A stretch of DNA of 64,000 nucleotides from Salinisphaera orenii subsp. orenii MK-B5. Its GTDB lineage: Bacteria > Pseudomonadota > Gammaproteobacteria > Nevskiales > Salinisphaeraceae. The stretch's first letter is position 1; the number at the start of each line of letters is the position of its first letter. Positions 29,066-35,348 of this stretch are shown here, piece by piece. The position numbers and the translations under genes are program-made. Below the pieces are notes generated by a model, which saw only the letters and a program-made list of their open reading frames with translations, did not search any database and had not been told where the DNA came from. The stretch spans positions 150,677 to 214,676 of the forward strand of contig NZ_AYKH01000023.1 of assembly GCF_003788635.1 (NCBI RefSeq). Direction: 5' to 3'.

Positions 29066-29798
29066 ACGCCTGATGCGTGGCAACGGCCGCCTGCTGTGTC
29101 TGTGTATCGCCGCCGCCGTGCTGGCGGCGGGCGCACCGCTGGCCGCAGCGGATACGAACAAGGACGAGTTCTCCAAGGCCAACCAACTGCTGTTCATGAC
29201 GGACCACTTCGTCGGTCTGCAGACGCCGGCGCGACTCGAGTACACGTTCGAGCGCACCGGCAGTCCGGAAAACGACTTCACTGATGAGGTCGAATTGAAG
29301 GTCGCTGAAGGCGACGAGCATGGCAAGAAGGTCGAAACCAGCTTTCTGACGGGCGACCGCCATCGCTATACGCCGAACGTCGACGCCGCAACCGGCAACC
29401 CCGTCATCATGATGTTCCTCCAGAACGACGTCTCGTCCATCGCCGAACGCAGCGGCGGGAGCTGGCGCTACCTGCAGCGTCGGGTCAAGACGGCGCTGGA
29501 GAACAGCGCCAAGGTGACCGAGGAACAGGCCGAGTACAACGGCCGGAAGATCGACGTGGAGCGTATACGCCTCAAGCCCTTCGCCGGCGAGGAGGAGCAT
29601 CGCGGCCAACTCGACGACCAGGTCCAGAAGCGTTACGTGTTCACGCTCTCCGATGCGGTGCCCGGCGGCGTGCTCGAGATGCGCAGCGAGATGCCCTCGC
29701 CCGCCGAGAATGGCGAGCCGCTGGTGGAACGGCTCACGCTCGCTTCCGTGTCGCATGGCGGGAACGGGGGGCAGAAAGATGGCGACAGCGCTCAGTGA
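29058..29798 (+). CDS. Unrecognised secreted protein of the xox operon
   Basis: This 246-residue protein has a signal peptide (residues about 10-31, ending PLAAA). The body is soluble, mixed alpha/beta in character and rich in charged residues, with no Cys in the mature part and no motif I can name. Overlap of eight bases with xoxJ and 20 bases with the next gene shows it is an integral operon member. It could assist the dehydrogenase or sense membrane state; nothing in the sequence decides this. Confidence 0.75.
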   Translation: MIERLMRGNGRLLCLCIAAAVLAAGAPLAAADTNKDEFSKANQLLFMTDHFVGLQTPARLEYTFERTGSPENDFTDEVELKVAEGDEHGKKVETSFLTGDRHRYTPNVDAATGNPVIMMFLQNDVSSIAERSGGSWRYLQRRVKTALENSAKVTEEQAEYNGRKIDVERIRLKPFAGEEEHRGQLDDQVQKRYVFTLSDAVPGGVLEMRSEMPSPAENGEPLVERLTLASVSHGGNGGQKDGDSAQ

Positions 29799-30450
29799 TC
29801 GCCTCCGTCGGCGCGTCGCCGGCTGTCGTCGCACAGTCGGCGCGGCGGCCGTCGTGCTTGTGATCGCACTGATGGCCACCCCGTTCGCCTCGGCGGCGTC
29901 CGGCGATGAGGGCACGGATCAGCAGCCCGAGCGGCTGCTGATTCTGCCTTTCGACATGGTCGACAGCAGTCTCCAGGGCGAAATGAATCACGGCCCGCTC
30001 GAGGCCGACGTCGCACGCCTGCGACGCACCGCGGACATTCTGCGTCGCTCGCTCGGCGACCGCGACGAGTTCGAGCTCGTCGACCCGGATTCCGTCTCCG
30101 AGAAGATCGAGGAGGCTGCTAGCTCCTATCGATATCTGTACGAGTGCAACGGCTGTCAGATCGATCTGGGCAAGGCGGCGGACGCGGATCTCGTGATGAC
30201 CGGCTGGGTACAGAAGGTCAGCAACCTCATTCTCAACATCAACGCCACGCTCTACGACGTTGACACGGGTCAGTCCGTCGGCGGCGGCTCGGTCGACATG
30301 CGCAGCAATACCAACAAGTCCTGGCGGGCCGCCGGCCTGTATCTCGTCGAGCACGCCATGCTCGAGAACTATCACTCACGACAGCGGGCCCGGGCCGCCG
30401 CCGAGACGACGGCGACATCGCAAACCGGCGAGCAGTCCGAGGTGCCCTGA
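29779..30450 (+). CDS. Secreted DUF3280/DUF2380-like protein of the xox operon
   Basis: The 223-residue product has a signal peptide (hydrophobic residues about 20-40). A domain follows, starting LLILPFDMVDSS and including YECNGCQIDLGKAADADLVMTGWV, with two close Cys. Proteins with this pattern are listed as domains of unknown function and often sit near PQQ dehydrogenases; the exact DUF number is from memory. ATG at 29779 overlaps the upstream gene, and no better site is seen. It is the last gene of the xox cluster. Confidence 0.72.
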   Translation: MATALSDRLRRRVAGCRRTVGAAAVVLVIALMATPFASAASGDEGTDQQPERLLILPFDMVDSSLQGEMNHGPLEADVARLRRTADILRRSLGDRDEFELVDPDSVSEKIEEAASSYRYLYECNGCQIDLGKAADADLVMTGWVQKVSNLILNINATLYDVDTGQSVGGGSVDMRSNTNKSWRAAGLYLVEHAMLENYHSRQRARAAAETTATSQTGEQSEVP

Positions 30451-30478
30451 ACGTGCGTCGGTCGGCCCGATCGTCGAC

Positions 30479-30521
30479 AGCCCGCATGACGTTATCGCCG
30501 TCATCGTGAACCGCGCGGGCT
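30479..30521 (+). terminator. Possible hairpin terminator at end of xox cluster
   Basis: AGCCCGC at 30479-30485 pairs with GCGGGCT at 30515-30521, and inside it ATGACG pairs with CGTCAT. There is no T-tract, so this is a weak call. It lies between two convergent genes. Confidence 0.35.
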
Positions 30522-30641
30522 GAAGCCGTTTCGAAACCGGGCCGAAAGCGGATCGGCACGTGCGGGCCGCATCGCCCGGATCCCCGCTGCATGATGCCGG
30601 TAGATCCGATAGGACAGCGCGTGCCGCGCCCGGTCATGACA

Positions 30642-31121
30642 CTACTTCGAGGGCACCAGCGGTACAACGGCGAAATCGACGATACGCCGGATTGCAGCAT
30701 TGATCGTTGTCGCCAGTTCGTTGAATGGCGCGCATTCGGTTGCCGTCGGCAGCAGCAGGCTCGCGGCATGAACCCGACCGTCCTGTTCGAAGGCGACCAC
30801 GCGACACGGCATGTAAAGCATGTACGACGGATCGATCTCGATCACTCGACGCGCGTATTCAAGATTGCAGAACTGCACGATCACGGCATCCGGAAAATCG
30901 GCATGGCCGCGCCGGCGAACGGCGTCCCCGATATCGTTACGCCCCACGATCGCGAAATTCTCGTCGCCAATGGCCTGTTCGAGATCCAGCACGACGTCGG
31001 CGAACTGCTTGTCGGCCGGCGCGACGCGATCGTAGTGCTCGCGTTGCGCCTGGGCGGTCGCCGCGCTCGCGCCGAGAACGAGGAAGACGAGCAGCGCCAG
31101 GCGCGTGAAGTAAAGAGCCAT
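30642..31121 (-). CDS. Secreted DUF302-family protein
   Basis: This 159-residue protein has a signal peptide (hydrophobic residues 6-24, ending TAQAQ). A DUF302-like fold follows, with the FPDAVIVQFCNLEYARRVIEID and MPCRVVAFEQDG segments seen in that family. Function is unknown; DUF302 proteins are often linked to redox or heme processes. It is divergent from allE and convergent with the xox operon, so it belongs to neither with certainty. Confidence 0.75.
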   Translation of the reverse strand: MALYFTRLALLVFLVLGASAATAQAQREHYDRVAPADKQFADVVLDLEQAIGDENFAIVGRNDIGDAVRRRGHADFPDAVIVQFCNLEYARRVIEIDPSYMLYMPCRVVAFEQDGRVHAASLLLPTATECAPFNELATTINAAIRRIVDFAVVPLVPSK

Positions 31122-31272
31122 CGTCGCGGTCTCGCAGGCGGTTTGATTACTGTAGCCACTCTATCGATCGCGGCGCTCTTCGGCCACAAGCCCGGCGCCA
31201 CCACCAGGCAAACGACGGACCGCCACCGAGGATCATATTCGCAAGTCAAGTTTCGGCACATTCGACGCCCAT

Positions 31273-31284
31273 ATTGGATACAAT
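31273..31284 (+). promoter_or_regulatory. Putative purine/ureide operator ahead of allE
   Basis: ATTGGATACAAT lies 32 bases before the allE start. It is a near-palindrome (ATTG-N4-CAAT) and matches sites before allA/uraD, gntR, bhcA and puuD. The form resembles the NTNGTATACNAN operators of FCD-type GntR regulators. Confidence 0.6.
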
Positions 31285-31315
31285 CAAGGCGCAGATCTCT
31301 CTGGCCTTGTCGATC

Positions 31316-32140
31316 ATGAGTACATCCCGCTACTACGCCGCACCCGGTGGGCTGCCGCCGCAGACGAACAAGCTCACGGACCGAGCCGTGTTCACCCCCG
31401 CCTACGCCGTCATTCCCGGCGGGGTGCTCACCGACATCGTCACGAGCGCGCTGCCCTTCTGGCGCGACACCCGCCTCTGGGTGCTCTCACGGCCGATGTC
31501 CGGCTTCTCCGAGACGTTCTCGCAGTACCTCATGGAGGTCGCCCCCGGCGGCGGCAGCGACCACCCGGAGGCCGACCCGACGGCGGAAGCCGTGCTGTTC
31601 GTCGTCGACGGGACGCTCACGCTCGAACTGGCGGACGGCACGCATACGATGGCGCCAGGCGGCTACGCCTTCATCCCGCCGGGCACCCCGTGGCGGGCGT
31701 CCAACCGTGGTGATGCGGCGGTGCGCTTCCACTGGATACGAAAAGCCTACGAGGCCGTTCCGGGCATCGATACGCCGCCGGCGTTCGTGACCAACGAGAA
31801 CGATATCGAACCCATCGAGATGCCGGACTGCGGCGGCGTCTGGGCCACCACGCGCTTCGTTGACCCCCAGGATCTGCGCCACGACATGCACGTGAACATC
31901 GTCACGCTCCGGCCCGGCGGCGTCATTCCCTTCGCCGAAACGCACGTCATGGAGCACGGCCTCTACGTACTGGAGGGCAAGGCCGTCTACCACCTCAATC
32001 AGGACTGGGTGGAAGTCGAGGCCGGCGACTATCTCTGGCTACGCGCCTTCTGCCCCCAGGCCTGCTACGCCGGCGGCCCCGGGCCGTTTCGCTATCTCCT
32101 GTACAAGGATGTGAACCGACACATGACGCTCCACCGCTGA
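31316..32140 (+). CDS. allE: (S)-ureidoglycine aminohydrolase
   Basis: This 274-residue bicupin enzyme converts (S)-ureidoglycine, released from allantoate, to (S)-ureidoglycolate and ammonia. Two cupin domains are visible, about residues 50-140 (with GGGSDHPEAD and the APGGYAFIPPGTPW turn) and 190-265 (with metal-binding ETHVMEHGLYVLEGKAVY). The length matches E. coli AllE. ATG at 31316 is preferred; a TTG 42 bases earlier falls inside the putative operator. It stands apart from the main ureide cluster, with the cytochrome-linked oxidoreductase genes next on the other strand. Confidence 0.9.
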   Translation: MSTSRYYAAPGGLPPQTNKLTDRAVFTPAYAVIPGGVLTDIVTSALPFWRDTRLWVLSRPMSGFSETFSQYLMEVAPGGGSDHPEADPTAEAVLFVVDGTLTLELADGTHTMAPGGYAFIPPGTPWRASNRGDAAVRFHWIRKAYEAVPGIDTPPAFVTNENDIEPIEMPDCGGVWATTRFVDPQDLRHDMHVNIVTLRPGGVIPFAETHVMEHGLYVLEGKAVYHLNQDWVEVEAGDYLWLRAFCPQACYAGGPGPFRYLLYKDVNRHMTLHR

Positions 32141-32165
32141 GCCGCATCCGCGGATGCGTCGTGTC

Positions 32166-32360
32166 CTACGGAATATAACGCGCGAACGGGCCGTACCGGC
32201 CGACAAAGCGTGCGAGCTCGGTATCGGCGCGCGACGCGGTCCGGGACGGCTCGCGGGTCGCGCCCGCGGGATCGAATATCGTCGGCACACCGCGGACCGG
32301 CGGTGTGCGCTCCGGTCGAGTCGTGTCCCGTGCCGGGTCGAAGGCGTCATTGAACAACAT
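32166..32360 (-). CDS. Small hypothetical protein
   Basis: This 64-residue frame begins MLFNDAFD and is rich in Arg, Pro and Thr, with no signal or membrane segment. A strong ribosome-binding site (AGAGGAGA seven bases before ATG) supports translation. It lies between allE and a LysR gene, antisense to neither. No family is recognised. Confidence 0.5.
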   Translation of the reverse strand: MLFNDAFDPARDTTRPERTPPVRGVPTIFDPAGATREPSRTASRADTELARFVGRYGPFARYIP

Positions 32361-32486
32361 GCGCTGTCTCCTCTTGAATCGTGAACGACGTATCTGACGC
32401 CGTTACGATAGGACGAAATGCGGGCGCCATCATCGGGCTGGCGGGAAATGCGCTTTTGCGCGCACGGCACAAGCGGAGAGAATCGG

Positions 32487-33449
32487 TTGGATAAGCTGAT
32501 CGCGATGACCGTGTTCGCGCGCGTGGTCGAGGCGCGTGGTTTTTCGGCCGGTGCCCGGGCGCTTGAAATGTCGCCGTCGGCCGTGAGCAAGCAGATCGCG
32601 CGACTGGAGGAATCGCTGGGCGTACAGCTGTTCTATCGCTCGACGCGTCGGGTCACGCTCACCGAAGCCGGCCGCGCCTATCACGAGCGCTGCATACGGA
32701 TACTCGACGAGATCGCCGACGCCGAAGCGGCCACCACCGCGCTCAACGCCGAGCCGCGCGGCACGTTGCGGATTGCCGCCACGGTGTCGTTCGGACGCGT
32801 GGAGATCCTGCCGCGCATCGACGCCTTCATGCGCCGTCATCCGGAACTGTCGATCGAATGCGAGCTGACGGACCGCCACGTCGACCTGGTCGAGGACGGC
32901 ATCGATGTCGCCGTCCAGTGGCGGGAACAGGTGGACGATCCCGATATCGTCGCGCGCAAGCTGTGCGTAAACCGACGCATCATCTGTGCGGCACCGCGTT
33001 ACATCCGGCATCACGGCATGCCGCAGCGGCCGGAGGATCTGCGCGCGCACAACTGCCTCACGCTGTCCGCGCTCGACGAGTTCAACGACTGGGCGTTCGA
33101 GGACGCCGACCAGGGGCACCGCGTGCTGCGCGTGCACGGCAATTTCCGAGCGAATACGGTGGACGGGCTCTATGGCGCGGCGCTGGCCGGCCTGGGCGTG
33201 GCGCGGCTGTCGACCTGGCTGGTCGCACCGGACATCGAAGCCGGACGACTGGTGCCCGTGCTACCGGACTATCGCCACGACTATTCCGCCTTTTATATTC
33301 TCTATCCGCACCGGCGGCATCTGTCGACCAAGGTGCGTGCCTTCGTGGACTTCCTGGTCGATGTGTTCACCCCGGTGCCGCCGTGGGAAGCCACCGGTGG
33401 CAGCGACGACCCCGCTCGGGCCGAGAGCGGCCAAGGGGCGGACGACTAG
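32487..33449 (+). CDS. LysR-family transcriptional regulator
   Basis: The 320-residue protein has an N-terminal winged helix (MDKLIAMTVFARVVEARGFS, then SAVSKQIARLEESLG) and a substrate-binding domain with two alpha/beta lobes. It groups by eye with the large AaeR/DhcR-like LysR subfamily. The start is a TTG at 32487 behind GGAGAG; upstream ATGs give unlikely N-termini. Its target is unknown; the neighbouring small gene on the opposite strand is a candidate. Confidence 0.88.
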   Translation: MDKLIAMTVFARVVEARGFSAGARALEMSPSAVSKQIARLEESLGVQLFYRSTRRVTLTEAGRAYHERCIRILDEIADAEAATTALNAEPRGTLRIAATVSFGRVEILPRIDAFMRRHPELSIECELTDRHVDLVEDGIDVAVQWREQVDDPDIVARKLCVNRRIICAAPRYIRHHGMPQRPEDLRAHNCLTLSALDEFNDWAFEDADQGHRVLRVHGNFRANTVDGLYGAALAGLGVARLSTWLVAPDIEAGRLVPVLPDYRHDYSAFYILYPHRRHLSTKVRAFVDFLVDVFTPVPPWEATGGSDDPARAESGQGADD

Positions 33450-33570
33450 ACACCCTGGAGCGGGGACGCTCGGCCGTCCCGCCCCGGTTCCGCTATCGCG
33501 CGCCGGGTGGCCCGCGCCGGCGGGCGCCGCAGTGTTCTGTGATCCCGGGCACGGTCGTCACCGTGTCGCT

Positions 33571-34785
33571 TCAGTCGCTGCTCGCGCCGATGATGTCCTC
33601 CACCGCGGCCGTATCGACCGTGTCGTCGTGCCCGCCCCATCGCTGCCGCAGCCAGGTGGCCAGCGCGGCGATCTGATCGGCATCCATGTCGTCCGCGAAG
33701 CCCGGCATGGCCTGTACGCGTTCAAAGGTGCCGAAGGAACGCGCCTCGATGCCCTCGTGGATGACCTTGACCAGATTGCGTGGGCTGTCCAGTCGCAGCG
33801 TGGTGTTGCCGGGCATGGCGCTGGCCACCTGGGCCACGCCGCGCCCGTCGCTGCCGTGGCAGCCGGCACAGTTGTCGAGATAGAGCTGCGCGCCCTGCCC
33901 GTCCATGGTCGACGACTTGGCGGCCAGCGGCGTCGGCTCCGGCGGGTCGTCGCCCAGCAGCGCGCGGGTCATGGCGCTCAGGTCGTCCTCGCGGAGGTAG
34001 CGGGTGCTGTGGTGGAACACCGGATACATCTCGCTGTACATGCTGCCCTGCGGGCTGCGGCCATCGCGCAGAAAACGCGTCAGATCGGACGCCGTCCAGC
34101 CGCGGCCGGCCAACGCATCCGGGGTGAGCGCGGGCGCTTCGTAGCCGCCGATCACCGCGCCCTCGAGTCGGTGGTCGGATTCGACCGCGCCGAAGGCGTT
34201 GCGCGGCGTATGGCAGGCGCCGCAGTGGCCGAGGGTGTCGACGAGATATCGCCCGCGATCGGCGGTCGAATCGTCCGAGTCATCCGAGTCATCCGAATCG
34301 TCCGGGGCGAACAGCCAGTTCCAGGCATTGAGCGTCCAGCGCATGGAGAACGGCCAGGCAAGATCCGTCTGCGTGGACTGCTGATGCACCGGGTCGAGAC
34401 TCATGAAATAGGCGTAGAGCGCGTCCGAGTCGGCGCGGCTGATGCCGTGGTAATCGGTGTACGGCATGGCCGGATAGAGCTGGGTGCCGTCCGGGAGCTC
34501 GCCCTCGGTGAGCGCGCGATGGAAATCGTCGGCGGAATAATCGCCGATGCCATAGTCGTCGTCCGGCGTGATGTTGGTGCCGTAGACCGTGCCGAAGGGC
34601 GTCTCGATCGGATGCCCGCCCGCATACGGCGTGCCGCCCTCGCTCGTGTGGCAGGCCGCGCAGTCGGCGGCCCGGGCGAGATAGCGTCCGCGCTCGACGC
34701 GGTCCGTGTCGGCACCGGGGTCGGCGGCTCGCGCGACGCCCGTGGCGGCGACCAGCAACCCGGCCATAAGCAGTACGCGTCGCAT
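33571..34785 (-). CDS. Triheme cytochrome c partner of molybdenum hydroxylase
   Basis: This 404-residue periplasmic protein has a signal peptide (to about residue 21, ARAA) and three heme-binding motifs: CAACH near residue 43, CGACH near residue 193 and CAGCH near residue 305. The layout matches cytochrome subunits of alcohol, aldehyde and isoquinoline-type dehydrogenases, which take electrons from the iron-sulfur subunit to the respiratory chain. Between the first two domains is a DDSDDSDDSDDS linker made by a nine-base tandem repeat. It starts two bases after the small subunit gene, with AAGGAGG before the ATG. Confidence 0.9.
   Translation of the reverse strand: MRRVLLMAGLLVAATGVARAADPGADTDRVERGRYLARAADCAACHTSEGGTPYAGGHPIETPFGTVYGTNITPDDDYGIGDYSADDFHRALTEGELPDGTQLYPAMPYTDYHGISRADSDALYAYFMSLDPVHQQSTQTDLAWPFSMRWTLNAWNWLFAPDDSDDSDDSDDSTADRGRYLVDTLGHCGACHTPRNAFGAVESDHRLEGAVIGGYEAPALTPDALAGRGWTASDLTRFLRDGRSPQGSMYSEMYPVFHHSTRYLREDDLSAMTRALLGDDPPEPTPLAAKSSTMDGQGAQLYLDNCAGCHGSDGRGVAQVASAMPGNTTLRLDSPRNLVKVIHEGIEARSFGTFERVQAMPGFADDMDADQIAALATWLRQRWGGHDDTVDTAAVEDIIGASSD
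34271..34306. repeat. Nine-base tandem repeat coding for a DDS linker
   Basis: Four consecutive nine-base units of the form TCRTCCGAG lie inside the cytochrome gene and encode Asp-Ser-rich repeats on the minus strand. Because units are in multiples of three, copy-number change would alter linker length without a frameshift. Confidence 0.8.
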
Positions 34786-34787
34786 GA

Positions 34788-35348
34788 TCAGCCCTCCTTG
34801 ATGGTACCGGGGGTGGCGAGCACGGCGTCGCGCACGGCGCGGTAGTAGCGCACATAGCCGGTACAGCGGCACAGGTGATCCTCGAGCGCGTCGCTGATCG
34901 TGTCTTCGAGCGCCTCGCGCGCGACGGGTTCGCGCTGCAGCCGTTCCACGAGCACGGTCGCGGCGTTGACGAAACCCGGAGCGCAATAGCTGCACTGAAA
35001 CGAGAAATGCTCGAGAAACTGCTGCTGGACTTCCGACAGCGAAGCGATTTCGCCGTCCTCATCGCGCTCGGCGTGGCCCTCGACCGTGCGGATGGACTTG
35101 CCTTCGAAGAAATGCGCGCCCGTGATGCAGGTGCGCCGTTCCTCGCTGGTGCCGTCCTCATGATCGACGATCACCGTGCAGGCGCGGCACAGGCCGATAC
35201 CGCAGCCATAGCGTGTCCCCGTGAGGTTGCGATACTCGTGCAGGTAATCGAGCATCATCAGTTCGTTGGGCACGTCCTCCACGGGTTGGCGGCGGCCGTT
35301 GATGGTGACGTGCAGCGGTGTGCTGGGAATACGATCGCGTTCGCTCAC
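34788..35348 (-). CDS. Molybdenum hydroxylase 2Fe-2S subunit
   Basis: This 186-residue iron-sulfur subunit of the xanthine oxidase family has ferredoxin-type Cys in GCGIGLCRAC and a second set in QCSYCAPG and CRC. It has no Tat signal; it would travel with the large subunit. GTG at 35348 is the likely start: GGGAGG lies upstream and it overlaps the large-subunit stop (GTGA). The pair with no FAD subunit plus a cytochrome is the isoquinoline 1-oxidoreductase type of organisation. In this cluster the substrate is probably a purine. Confidence 0.88.
   Translation of the reverse strand: MSERDRIPSTPLHVTINGRRQPVEDVPNELMMLDYLHEYRNLTGTRYGCGIGLCRACTVIVDHEDGTSEERRTCITGAHFFEGKSIRTVEGHAERDEDGEIASLSEVQQQFLEHFSFQCSYCAPGFVNAATVLVERLQREPVAREALEDTISDALEDHLCRCTGYVRYYRAVRDAVLATPGTIKEG

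Noticed and set aside
34271..34306. CRISPR-like array
   Set aside because: The repeats are nine-base tandem codons with no spacers, inside a gene. No CRISPR array was seen anywhere in the window.
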